DNA of 64,000 nt from CAZMNY01 sp964567745 (GTDB lineage Bacteria; Planctomycetota; Planctomycetia; Pirellulales; Pirellulaceae), in assembly GCA_964567745.1 (NCBI GenBank), contig CAZMNY010000035.1, forward strand, positions 25,304 through 89,303, written 5' to 3'. Made by a program: the position numbers and the translations under genes. The first letter of the stretch is position 1; the number at the start of each line of letters is the position of its first letter. The notes under the pieces were generated by a model. The model made no database searches. It saw only the letters and a list, made by a program, of their open reading frames with translations, and had not been told where the DNA came from. Shown here in pieces: positions 9,551-17,939 of the stretch.

Positions 9551-12500
9551 TTACTTGAACATGGCGTGGTTCGGATCTCCCCGCGATAGCAGATAGGCCA
9601 TCAGGTCGAGTACTTCTTCTTCGGTCATCGTGTCGAGCAAGCCTTCGGGCATCATCGAGGAAGGCGACGGCCTCATCTCCTCAATTTGAGTTCGATCGAC
9701 ATTGGTCAAGGCTCCGGGGTCGAGCATGTTGGTTTGCACTCGATAGGAATCGCCCGCAAGATTGACGATGCGGCCCACCACGACTTTGCCGTCGGCGGTC
9801 GCGATTTGCACGGCTGCGTATTGATCGCTGATCACTTTGTTCGGTTCGACGACGGACTCAAGAATGTCGCGCGAACTAAAGCGGCCCGAGAGAATGGTCA
9901 AGTCGGGCCCAACCGAGCCGCCTTGCCCATCGAATCGGTGGCAAGCAAAGCAGTTTCCGGCAGCGAACAGACGGCGCCCTTTCGCAAAATCACGCCCGTT
10001 GAGCTTGCCCGCGACGAGCGGCGTGAGTTGGCTGAGTTTCCATTTCTTCACAAACTCGCGGGGTTCGATTGCAACGGAAGTCACTTCGCCACTCGGCTTC
10101 GCATTCAGAATCTCCGCCAAACGAATCCGATCTTCGGCGCTGAGTCTTGTAATCGCCTCTTCTCGAATTCGCTGAACGAACGTGGCGAAACTGGCGCCGC
10201 CTCGGTATCCCAGCGCGCGAACAAACCAGCGGAAATACTGCTGGCGGAGCTCCAAAGTCCAGCCCACGGTCACGTGTCGCAACGTTTTCGCCAAATCAAT
10301 CTGCTCTTCCTGAGTCGGCGACTCGTTCAACAACTTGACGATTCGCTCAGTCACGTACGGAGCTTGGACGTAGGCAAGCAGTTCGGCGAGGTGGCCGTTG
10401 ATCTTGTTGTCTTCACTGGGAAAATGCTCGTCGGCCAGCCGGGCAATCGCCTGCCGTTGCTCTTCGCTCGGCGGAGCGATTCGCACAAACACAAGCGATG
10501 CGATTCGCAACAACTCGAGCTTTTGGCTGCGAGTGAGGGACGGCCATTCGAGACTTTGGAAGGCATTCAGAATTCTGTCGCGGTCTTCCGCCGCTTCGTC
10601 CGACACTTCGGCCGGGTTGGACCAATCCGGCAGAGGCGTATCGATGTTAGGGTCTTTCCCCTTTTCCGTTCGCGAATAGGTGCGGACCAGGGCCAGCAGT
10701 GATGACAACTTGGTTTGAGTATCCGTTTCAGCCATCGCCCGGTCGCGCCACTCGTCTCGAGGTCGATGCTCAAGTGCGATGCGAGCCGCAAAGCGAATCG
10801 CTCGGTCCGAATGGCCGAGGTGCTCCCATACGATGTCAACGGCATCCGCGTGATCACCCAAGTGGAACGACTCCAGTTTTCTACGCAGCCGCCGCAGTTC
10901 CGAACCCTTCGCCTGCGCGGCCGTGACCGGCTTCGTCGACTCGTTGCCGCTATACGTGACGCGGTAGAGTCCGGACTGGACCTTGCGCCCGCCGATCAAG
11001 AAATACATCGCGCCGTCTTTGCGATTGATCACGACATCGGTCAGCGGCAGAGGCGTGCCTGTGACGAACTCATCAAACTTGGCCGCATATGTGGCGCCAT
11101 TCGGCTCGAGATGCACGGCGTACATCTTGCCGTAGCTCCAGTCAGAAATGAACATGGCCTGTTGGTATTTGGCGGGAAACGCAGCGCCATACCCGAAAGT
11201 CACACCCGTGGGCGAGCCGGGGCCGATGTTGACGACCGGCGGTACACTGTCCGGAAACTCGACCGGCCATTTTCCGGCGCCGCTGCGCCATCCAAATTCT
11301 GAGCCGCTCGTGACGTGGCAAATGCGAGTTGGCCGATACCAGGGCGTGTTGAGATCCCATTCCATGTCGGCGTCGTACGCGAATAGTTCGCCTTCGGAAT
11401 TAAATGCGCCGTCGTACTGGTTGCGAAAACCGGTCGACATCAGCTCCCAATTCTGTCCCTCCGGATCGATACGGCAAATGTAACCGCCCGGAGCGCGAAC
11501 GCCTCGCATGAATCGGCCTTGGACGCGAGGCAGCAGCAAGTCTTCGTCCCACGTTTGCGGAACGCGCGAGGTCTTGATTTCCGTGAGCGCTGTTCGGTTG
11601 CCGCAGACCACGACGAGCGATTTTCCGTCGGGATGCGGCAGGATCGCGTGCGGACCGTGTTCGCCGGTCCCATGGAGCGGTCGCAACATCTTGACCGTGT
11701 CGAGATTGTCGTCGCCGTCGGTGTCGAGCACGCGGTAGAGTCCGCCCTCGTATTTCGCACCCTTGTTGACGTTCACATAGAGGCTGCCGAAAGCCCACAA
11801 CAAGCCATGCGCCTCGCCGAGTTCAACATCGATCTTCGCGACCTTCGTCTCGCTCGGGGTCGCCCCCGGCTCAACACGGTAAAGCGATCCGTACTGGTCC
11901 GATACAATCAGTCGCCCCTTGGGATCGACACACATGCTGACCCACGAGCCCTGCGTCACCTTGGGAACGGAATAAAGCAGTTCGGCCTGGAAACCTTCTG
12001 CCATTTTCAGTGACGCAGCATCGGTCGCGGTCGGTTTCTTCGCGGCTGGGTATTTCTTGAGACGAAGATTGCGAAACTGAACTTTCATCGCCGGGCCGCG
12101 ATGAACTTGAAGCGCCAAAAGACCTTCTAATTCTCGCTCGGAAATTTGATTGTCGAGCACTTCCACCGTTGTCTTGCCATCGACGCGATGAATCAACCGA
12201 TTGCCCCGAGCAATAATGGACAGTTGATGCCACTTGGTGACGTCGACGGCCGTCACTTTACCCTTGAGTTTGCCAACCTTTTTGCCGCCATTGCGATTGA
12301 CGTCAACTCGCTGGCCGCGCCGAGCAACAATGCCGCGCCCTCTCTCGTCATACAACATGCCAAGGTAGGGCGGGTTGGAGTGAATGTCAGCTTGATATCC
12401 CGCAACCGACCATTTGCCGGCCTTCGTATTCAGTCGACTTCGATACTGCACGCCCGAGTTGTTCTTGCCCTCAAGACGAAACTCGCAGCGCAACTCAAAG

Positions 12501-12718
12501 TCGCCAACCTCACCGTCCCAAACCAGGAACTGGTTGTATTTTAAATGATCGGGGCCATTCGTCTTGCCGGTGATGCAGCCATCTTCAACCGACCACAATT
12601 CCGCATTGCCGTTCCAACCTGACAGATCTTTGCCGTTGAAAATGCTCTCAAATCCATCCTCAGCCAACAGCGGTTGAGCGGACAAGAAAAATGCAACAAA
12701 AAATAGGCGCAGCGTCAC
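9551..12718 (-). CDS. DUF1080 / sorbosone-dehydrogenase-like / PVC heme-binding protein
   Basis: 1055 residues with a signal peptide (residues 1-19, ending LLAEDG). Domains in order: DUF1080 (3-keto-disaccharide hydrolase fold), about 22-225 (FESIFNGKDLSGWNG near the start); a PVC-type membrane-bound dehydrogenase beta-propeller related to glucose/sorbosone dehydrogenase, about 240-600 (EHGPHAILPHPDG, GYICRIDPEG); a helical HEAT-like linker, about 600-900; and a C-terminal cytochrome c domain with CFACH near residue 920 followed by GPDLT. Heme and propeller in one polypeptide suggest oxidation of a sugar in the periplasm with electrons passed to the heme. It stands alone, downstream of the nucleoside operon in the same direction. 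Confidence 0.92.
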   Translation of the reverse strand: MTLRLFFVAFFLSAQPLLAEDGFESIFNGKDLSGWNGNAELWSVEDGCITGKTNGPDHLKYNQFLVWDGEVGDFELRCEFRLEGKNNSGVQYRSRLNTKAGKWSVAGYQADIHSNPPYLGMLYDERGRGIVARRGQRVDVNRNGGKKVGKLKGKVTAVDVTKWHQLSIIARGNRLIHRVDGKTTVEVLDNQISERELEGLLALQVHRGPAMKVQFRNLRLKKYPAAKKPTATDAASLKMAEGFQAELLYSVPKVTQGSWVSMCVDPKGRLIVSDQYGSLYRVEPGATPSETKVAKIDVELGEAHGLLWAFGSLYVNVNKGAKYEGGLYRVLDTDGDDNLDTVKMLRPLHGTGEHGPHAILPHPDGKSLVVVCGNRTALTEIKTSRVPQTWDEDLLLPRVQGRFMRGVRAPGGYICRIDPEGQNWELMSTGFRNQYDGAFNSEGELFAYDADMEWDLNTPWYRPTRICHVTSGSEFGWRSGAGKWPVEFPDSVPPVVNIGPGSPTGVTFGYGAAFPAKYQQAMFISDWSYGKMYAVHLEPNGATYAAKFDEFVTGTPLPLTDVVINRKDGAMYFLIGGRKVQSGLYRVTYSGNESTKPVTAAQAKGSELRRLRRKLESFHLGDHADAVDIVWEHLGHSDRAIRFAARIALEHRPRDEWRDRAMAETDTQTKLSSLLALVRTYSRTEKGKDPNIDTPLPDWSNPAEVSDEAAEDRDRILNAFQSLEWPSLTRSQKLELLRIASLVFVRIAPPSEEQRQAIARLADEHFPSEDNKINGHLAELLAYVQAPYVTERIVKLLNESPTQEEQIDLAKTLRHVTVGWTLELRQQYFRWFVRALGYRGGASFATFVQRIREEAITRLSAEDRIRLAEILNAKPSGEVTSVAIEPREFVKKWKLSQLTPLVAGKLNGRDFAKGRRLFAAGNCFACHRFDGQGGSVGPDLTILSGRFSSRDILESVVEPNKVISDQYAAVQIATADGKVVVGRIVNLAGDSYRVQTNMLDPGALTNVDRTQIEEMRPSPSSMMPEGLLDTMTEEEVLDLMAYLLSRGDPNHAMFK

Positions 12719-12863
12719 AGGTCATCTCCAGTTTGCACAATTCAGTTGGATAGTCCGGGCGATTATATCAAAGAGCAGAGTTCCGTGGTTTCGCGAGAAT
12801 GGCAAGGTCGGTACACAAGCCCAATCGCGCGTGCCGGAACAAGGAAGAACTAAAATGAGAGGG

Positions 12864-13352
12864 TCACGCGCGATTCGAGATTCGTCGAGCCGTCTCAGTG
12901 AGAACCAATTGAGCCGCTTCCGTCATGCGGGTTTGTCGGTCCTCGGCCTCCAACCGAAACCGCATGGCTTGTCGTGCACCACCCGCCTCGCCTCGAAACA
13001 CGACGGCGATGAACACGACACCATCCAACTCGGCTGGCGTGTTGGGCCCCAAATGACCGGTGATTGCCGCGGCCAGATCAGCTTCGGGCGTCTTCTCTAA
13101 CACAGACGACGCCATTTCCAGCGTGGTCTCTGCGCTCTCCGCAGTTTTCTCAACCAACGTCTCTGCAGCCACGCCCAACCAGCTGATCTTCGTCGCCTCG
13201 CGGTAGGTCACGGCCGAGCCGCAAAGCCAACTCGATATTCCGGGAACCGAGCCGAGTTTCGCCGAGACAAGCCCCGACGTGCAGCTCTCAGCAAGAACGA
13301 TTCTCAGACTCTCGCGCTGTAGCAGGTTGGCAAGCTCGCGTGCCCCTTCCAT
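12864..13352 (-). CDS. CinA-family (PncC-type) nicotinamide-nucleotide amidohydrolase
   Basis: 162 residues, the usual length of stand-alone CinA C-terminal domain proteins. The conserved AESCTSGLVSAKLGSVPG is at residues 20-37, YREATKISWLGV at about 50-61 and AAAITGHLGPNTPAELDGVV at about 95-114. Family members deamidate nicotinamide mononucleotide to nicotinate mononucleotide in the pyridine-nucleotide salvage cycle. The common ITGIAGP is changed here to ITGHLGP, so activity is not assured. It is the last gene of the nucleoside operon, 63 bases after cdd, which fits a nucleotide-salvage role. Confidence 0.85.
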   Translation of the reverse strand: MEGARELANLLQRESLRIVLAESCTSGLVSAKLGSVPGISSWLCGSAVTYREATKISWLGVAAETLVEKTAESAETTLEMASSVLEKTPEADLAAAITGHLGPNTPAELDGVVFIAVVFRGEAGGARQAMRFRLEAEDRQTRMTEAAQLVLTETARRISNRA

Positions 13353-13415
13353 TCTTCATGCCCCTTAAGGTCATCGTCCGCGAACGTACTCGCAATCAAC
13401 TCATTGCCCATACCG

Positions 13416-13883
13416 TTACTTCGACTGCGTCACATTATGCGGCCCAAACGCGTCGGGCAGCAATTCCCCCAGCGTGGCGGTCCGGCTTATCTCGCCACTG
13501 TCATCACCGATGATGACAAGCAGGTCGGGAGAGAATTCGTTGAGCACTTGTCGGCAGGCGCCGCAGGGGGCGCCTGCGTCTCGAGTGCTTATGGCAATCG
13601 CGGCGAATTGAGTGTGACCGGCAGCAACCGCGGCAAACACCGCGGTGCGCTCAGCACAATTCGTTAACCCGAAAGACGCGTTCTCGACGTTGCAGCCTGC
13701 AACGATTTCACCGCTCTCCGTCAGCAATGCTGCGCCGACCTCGTAGCCCGAGTACGGTGCGTAGGCCGCGGCCCTCGCCGCCACTGCCTGCTGCATCAGT
13801 TGTTCGCGATCCGTGTCGGTCACAAGTTTGTCCTCTTCAAAATCCGCTGCGTGACACTCGGCCATTGCTCGGCCGACGTTCAT
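13416..13883 (-). CDS. cdd: Cytidine deaminase
   Basis: 155 residues. The zinc site is plain: CNVENASFGLTNCAERTA (about 64-81) carries the first cysteine ligand and catalytic glutamate of the C-A-E motif, and PCGACRQ (about 106-112) gives the other two cysteines. This is the tetrameric, one-domain type of enzyme, which hydrolyses cytidine and deoxycytidine to uridine and deoxyuridine. The ATG overlaps the deoA stop codon in ATGA, so the two are translationally coupled; uridine produced here is the substrate of the upstream phosphorylase. The N-terminal 20 residues before the core are somewhat longer than usual. Confidence 0.93.
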   Translation of the reverse strand: MNVGRAMAECHAADFEEDKLVTDTDREQLMQQAVAARAAAYAPYSGYEVGAALLTESGEIVAGCNVENASFGLTNCAERTAVFAAVAAGHTQFAAIAISTRDAGAPCGACRQVLNEFSPDLLVIIGDDSGEISRTATLGELLPDAFGPHNVTQSK

Positions 13884-15205
13884 TCAGTTCCCAGTTCGCG
13901 CTGAATCGCCCTCGGCGCCACCACTCTTTCCGTACTCAGCGTGTACGCCTTTCGAACCTCTTCCGCTGCCGTTTCCCATTCACTATCCGTGCGAGCGTGG
14001 ACGACGGCTAGAGGTCTTTCGGGTGAGACCTCGTCGCCAATGGACGCGACACGATCCAGCCCGACTGAATGATTCAGCTTCCCTCCCGCCTTTGTGCGGC
14101 CGCCGCCAAGTCCGACAACCGCCATGCCGAGCATCCGTACATCAATCTCATTTACGAAGCCCCGATGGTCCGGATAAACATCTTGAGTGAGCGGGGCGGC
14201 AGGCAGATATTTGCCTGGGCATTCGACCGTGTCCGCCGGTCCGCCCAACGCACTGACCATACGGCCAAAACGCTCGGCAGCTCTTCCGCTTCTCAGCGTC
14301 TCCGCCAAGCAATCTTCACCCTCTTGTTTCGTTCCCACCAATCCCGAAGTCAAAAGCAAGTTGCTGCCGAGGGCCAACGTCACGCGAGTAAGGCGTTCGC
14401 ACGCAGGTTCACCGCGCAAGAACCGAATCGCCTCATGGACCTCCAACGCGTTGCCGGCGGAGTGCGCAAGGCACTGACTCATGTCCGTGATCACGGCCGT
14501 CGCCCGAGTGCCCGCTCGGCTGGCAACCAGAACGATACTCTCTGCCAATTTTGCAGAGCGCTCCGGGCTACTCATGAACGCCCCATTTCCGACCTTGACG
14601 TCCATCACAAGCGCGTCGAGACCGGCTGCCAATTTCTTCGAGAGAATAGACGCGGTAATTAAATCGACGGATTCAACGGTGGCAGTCACATCTCGAATCG
14701 AATAGATACGCCGGTCGGCCGGGGCAATCTCGGCCGTCTGCCCAACGATCGCAACTCCGACGTCTTTCACGACGTCGGCCATTCGTTCGAGCGACGGCGC
14801 GGTGTTGTATCCGGGGATCGATTCAAGTTTATCGACCGTGCCGCCCGTATGACCGAGTCCTCTGCCGGAAACCATCGGAACAAAACCACCACACGCCGCA
14901 AGCATTGGGCCGAGCATCAGGGAGACGACGTCGCCTACTCCACCGGTGGAGTGTTTGTCGATGACCGGGCCAGCTAAACCAAGCTGACTCCACTCCAACG
15001 TTCGACCGGAATCTCGCATGGCCAACGTCAGTACCACTCGCTCCTCAACAGTCATGCCTTGAAAATAGACGGCCATGGCGAATGCAGCGACTTGGCAATC
15101 CTCGATGGATCCATCAGAAACGCCTCGAACAAACCACTCGATTTCAGCGGCATCGAGGGCTCGTCCGTCTCGCTTTTTTTCGATCACTTGCTGAGGCAAC
15201 AACAT
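13880..15205 (-). CDS. deoA: Thymidine / pyrimidine-nucleoside phosphorylase
   Basis: 441 residues from the ATG at 15203-15205 (MLLPQQVIEKKRDGRALD), the normal length for the family; the longer open frame to 15382 would overlap deoC and is rejected. The signature is evident: GPVIDKHSTGGVGDVVSLML at about 85-104 and GRGLGHTGGTVDKLESIPG at about 117-135 bind phosphate and the nucleoside. The N-terminal helical domain, the alpha/beta domain and a C-terminal GGGR/H-containing domain are all present. The reaction is phosphorolysis of thymidine, deoxyuridine or uridine to base plus (deoxy)ribose 1-phosphate. It is 25 bases after deoC. Whether it is DeoA or the broader Pdp type cannot be decided by eye. 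Confidence 0.92.
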   Translation of the reverse strand: MLLPQQVIEKKRDGRALDAAEIEWFVRGVSDGSIEDCQVAAFAMAVYFQGMTVEERVVLTLAMRDSGRTLEWSQLGLAGPVIDKHSTGGVGDVVSLMLGPMLAACGGFVPMVSGRGLGHTGGTVDKLESIPGYNTAPSLERMADVVKDVGVAIVGQTAEIAPADRRIYSIRDVTATVESVDLITASILSKKLAAGLDALVMDVKVGNGAFMSSPERSAKLAESIVLVASRAGTRATAVITDMSQCLAHSAGNALEVHEAIRFLRGEPACERLTRVTLALGSNLLLTSGLVGTKQEGEDCLAETLRSGRAAERFGRMVSALGGPADTVECPGKYLPAAPLTQDVYPDHRGFVNEIDVRMLGMAVVGLGGGRTKAGGKLNHSVGLDRVASIGDEVSPERPLAVVHARTDSEWETAAEEVRKAYTLSTERVVAPRAIQRELGTE

Positions 15206-15230
15206 CCGAGCCGACTCCTTGGACCTCGCG

Positions 15231-15998
15231 TCAATTACTGTTGTCGGCGTTTGCGCCGGTCTGCTCACCGAGTGTTTCAAGTAATGAATCGAGCAGGCTC
15301 GAGGCGCCGAAGCGAAATCGTTGTGGTGTGAGGAACTCGTCACCCATCCGCGCCGTCGCCATTTCAAGATAGACTCGCGCATCGGCCACAGAACGAACTC
15401 CCCCGGCGATCTTGAGTCCGCATTGCGCGCCGCTCTCGTAGATCACGTCGAGCATGACTGCGGCGGCTTCGGGAGTCGCGTTGACGGAGACCTTACCGGT
15501 TGACGTCTTGATGAAATCCGCGCCGGCTTCAATCGCCAATCGACTGGCGGCGCGAATCAAATCCGCGTCTTGCAATACACCCGTCTCCAGAATCACTTTC
15601 AACGGAACATCACGGCAAGCTTCGCGTACGGCGGCAAGTTGGCTCTTGCAACTTTCCGAATCGCCGTTGGCCAGCGACGTGTAGGGGATCACGGTATCGA
15701 CTTCATCGGCGCCATAGGCGACACATGCGCGAGTTTCCGCTTGCGCCAATTCGACGTTCGCACGACCGTGAGGAAAAACGCAAACGGTGGCGACTTGGAC
15801 CGAATCGAGCCCCGCTGCCGAAAGCGTCTGTTTGGCGATCGGAACGAAACGGGGGTAGACGCACAACGCCGCGACTCGACCTCCCGGCGATTGAGCGCGG
15901 CCGGCCAGCGCAACGATCTTGCCATCGGTGTCGTCGTCCCCAAGCGAAGTTAGATCCATCAATTGAATGCCAAGCCTGGCGGCCTCTCGATCTTCCAC
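15231..15998 (-). CDS. deoC: Deoxyribose-phosphate aldolase
   Basis: 255 residues, a TIM barrel of the DeoC/LacD class I aldolases. The Schiff-base lysine lies in GADFIKTSTGKVSVNAT (about 163-179), and the proton-relay lysine in GLKIAGGVRS (about 196-205). LCVYPRFV and the VATVCVFPHGRA stretch are typical of family strands 2 and 3. It splits 2-deoxyribose 5-phosphate into acetaldehyde and glyceraldehyde 3-phosphate, using the product of the adjoining phosphorylase after phosphopentomutase action. No phosphopentomutase gene is in this operon. Confidence 0.94.
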   Translation of the reverse strand: MEDREAARLGIQLMDLTSLGDDDTDGKIVALAGRAQSPGGRVAALCVYPRFVPIAKQTLSAAGLDSVQVATVCVFPHGRANVELAQAETRACVAYGADEVDTVIPYTSLANGDSESCKSQLAAVREACRDVPLKVILETGVLQDADLIRAASRLAIEAGADFIKTSTGKVSVNATPEAAAVMLDVIYESGAQCGLKIAGGVRSVADARVYLEMATARMGDEFLTPQRFRFGASSLLDSLLETLGEQTGANADNSN

Positions 15999-16047
15999 GG
16001 AATCTTATCCCTCACGTTTCGTGATGCGGTTGATGTTTTTCGTAAAG

Positions 16048-16257
16048 CTACGACGTGAAGAACTGGGTGATCGCCCACTGATAGATCACGTGGCCAAGGT
16101 AGATGCCGACGATGCCCGCCACGCCCGCCAAGGCCGGCGGCGCCGGAAGGGGCAACTTGATCACGGAGAATAGAACTCCCACCAAGACACCCGCCAATAG
16201 CGCAAGTAAGACCGTTTGCATTTTGTTAGTCCGAGTTCCTTTGGGTTGCTTTTTCAT
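16048..16257 (-). CDS. XapX domain small membrane protein (DUF1427)
   Basis: 69 residues from an ATG at 16255-16257 (MKKQPKGTRTNKMQ); an internal ATG 12 codons later is the start most often used in the family. There are two hydrophobic helices, about 13-33 and 38-60, joined by a Pro-rich turn (KLPLPAPPALAGVAGI), which is the XapX pattern. Its function is unknown, although the name comes from linkage to xanthosine phosphorylase and transport genes, which agrees with its place between the nucleoside transporter and deoC. The longer frame to 16398 overlaps nupC and is not credible as a start. Confidence 0.75.
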   Translation of the reverse strand: MKKQPKGTRTNKMQTVLLALLAGVLVGVLFSVIKLPLPAPPALAGVAGIVGIYLGHVIYQWAITQFFTS

Positions 16258-16354
16258 CTTGTGAGTCTTCCCAGCGCGACGATTTGACGGAGTCTTAATT
16301 GAGTGAGTCGTAAATGGCAGTTGACGTTGACTGATTCGATTCGTTGCCGAGGTA

Positions 16355-17671
16355 CTACGAACTGGACAACGAGAAAAAGAAGCCGGCGATTGCGGCACTC
16401 ATCAAGTTTGCTAATGTCCCCGCCACCACGGCTCTCAATCCCATTTGAGCGATCTCGGTGCGGCGACTGGGCGCCATCCCGCCGAGTCCGCCGAGCAAAA
16501 TCGCGATCGAGGAAAAATTCGCGAAGCCGCAAAGCGCGAACGTGATGATTGCCTGCGTCTTCGGCGTCAATGTGTCCTTCACTCGCACAAACTGATCGTA
16601 GGCGAAAAACTCATTGAGGATCAACTTTTGGCCGATGAAACTGCCGCCTTGAATCGACTCCTCCCAAGGCACGCCAACGAGCCACGCCAATGGAGCGAAA
16701 ACATAGCCGAGCAAGTGCTGAATCGTAACGCCGTCGTATCCGATACTCGACGCAAACACTCCGACCATACCGTTGAGCAGTGCGATCAAACTAATAAAAG
16801 CAAGCAGCATGGCGCCGACATTGAGCGCCAATTTCAATCCGCTGGCCGCGCCGAGTGCTGCCGCGTCAAACACGTTGACCGGCTGAGGTTCGTCGTCATG
16901 AGGAACCGCTGCGGCCGTTTCGTCAGAAGGAGCCTGGGCATCGCCGTCACCCTGTTCTCTTATCACGTCATCAGAGTCACTCGGCGGTGTGTCCGTCTCC
17001 GGCTCCAGCATCTTGGCGAATAACAAACCTCCAGGCGCGGCCATGAAACATGCGGCTAACAAGTGTTTTAGTTCGACTCCCAATTCCGCGTAGCCCGCCA
17101 GCACAGATCCGGCAACCGACGCCAATCCGCCGCACATGATGGCGAACAACTCCGAACGCGTCATCGTGGCAATGTACGGCTTGACCACCAGCGGTGCTTC
17201 CGTCTGCCCGACGAAAATGTTGGCGGTCGCCGAAAGCGACTCAGCGCGACTCGTCCCCAACACGAACTGAAGTGCTCCGCCAAGCACCGTGATGACGAAC
17301 TGCATCAGCCGCAAGTAGTAGAGCACGGCGATCAAAGACGAAAAGAAGATGATCACAGGCAAGACGCGAAACGCGAACACAAAGCCGGTGCCTGTGGGAA
17401 AGACCTCAAACATATGATCCGATACGAGACCGCCAAAGAGGAAAGCAATCCCCTCGCTCGAGCAATTGATAACGGCTTGCACTCCGTTCGACACCGATTC
17501 GAGCACGGATTGCCCGATCGTCGTGTCGAGCACAAAGGCTCCAATCGCGACTTGGATCGCGAACGCGCCGCCAACAGTGCGGAGGCGGATTGCACGACGA
17601 TTGCTCGAGAGTGCGAACGCTACGGCGAGCAGCACGAACATGCCGAGTAGACTTACCAAGAGACGCACCAT
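16355..17671 (-). CDS. nupC: NupC-type concentrative nucleoside transporter
   Basis: 438 residues with about ten hydrophobic helices, a CNT-family inner-membrane symporter that imports nucleosides with H+ or Na+. The family core GQTEAPLVVKPYI (about 154-166) and the later SFIGQKLILNEFFAYDQF (about 348-365) contain the nucleoside-binding E-rich motifs. A roughly 45-residue acidic insert (EPETDTPPSDSDD to DDEPQ, about 223-265) separates the halves; this is more hydrophilic than in E. coli NupC. It is the first gene of the operon, so the promoter should be in 17672-17939. Confidence 0.93.
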   Translation of the reverse strand: MVRLLVSLLGMFVLLAVAFALSSNRRAIRLRTVGGAFAIQVAIGAFVLDTTIGQSVLESVSNGVQAVINCSSEGIAFLFGGLVSDHMFEVFPTGTGFVFAFRVLPVIIFFSSLIAVLYYLRLMQFVITVLGGALQFVLGTSRAESLSATANIFVGQTEAPLVVKPYIATMTRSELFAIMCGGLASVAGSVLAGYAELGVELKHLLAACFMAAPGGLLFAKMLEPETDTPPSDSDDVIREQGDGDAQAPSDETAAAVPHDDEPQPVNVFDAAALGAASGLKLALNVGAMLLAFISLIALLNGMVGVFASSIGYDGVTIQHLLGYVFAPLAWLVGVPWEESIQGGSFIGQKLILNEFFAYDQFVRVKDTLTPKTQAIITFALCGFANFSSIAILLGGLGGMAPSRRTEIAQMGLRAVVAGTLANLMSAAIAGFFFSLSSS

Positions 17672-17939
17672 TCAAAGGGGAAAGAAGCGGGCCCATAGCG
17701 CGGTCGCTCTGTGATGGGACCGCCATCATACGCACAATTACCGTATGGGGGGTAGCCACGAGTGCCGGCAAGGCCCCTACAAGGGAAAACGGCGTCAAGG
17801 GCGGGTGATGCCGGCAATACAGAGGGCTTGCGTAATCGGCACGGTTCGCCCGATCCGATTCTTCGTGGATGCGACAGAGCCGATTGCCGATAGGGGTTAG
17901 TGAGCTGCGTCGTGGGGCGTTTAGAACGGGAGAATCGAA
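17672..17939. promoter_or_regulatory. Divergent promoter region between nupC and the RNase-LOG fusion
   Basis: 268 bases separate two divergent starts. It must contain both promoters and could coordinate them; no operator palindrome was recognised. It is included because both sides handle nucleotides or nucleosides. Confidence 0.4.

Noticed and set aside
9686..10702. 338-residue plus-strand frame
   Set aside because: Antisense to the DUF1080/heme protein gene, which has clear domains on the minus strand.
13880..15382. Longer start for deoA at 15382
   Set aside because: It would overlap deoC by 150 bases and add residues foreign to the family; the ATG at 15205 gives the standard length.
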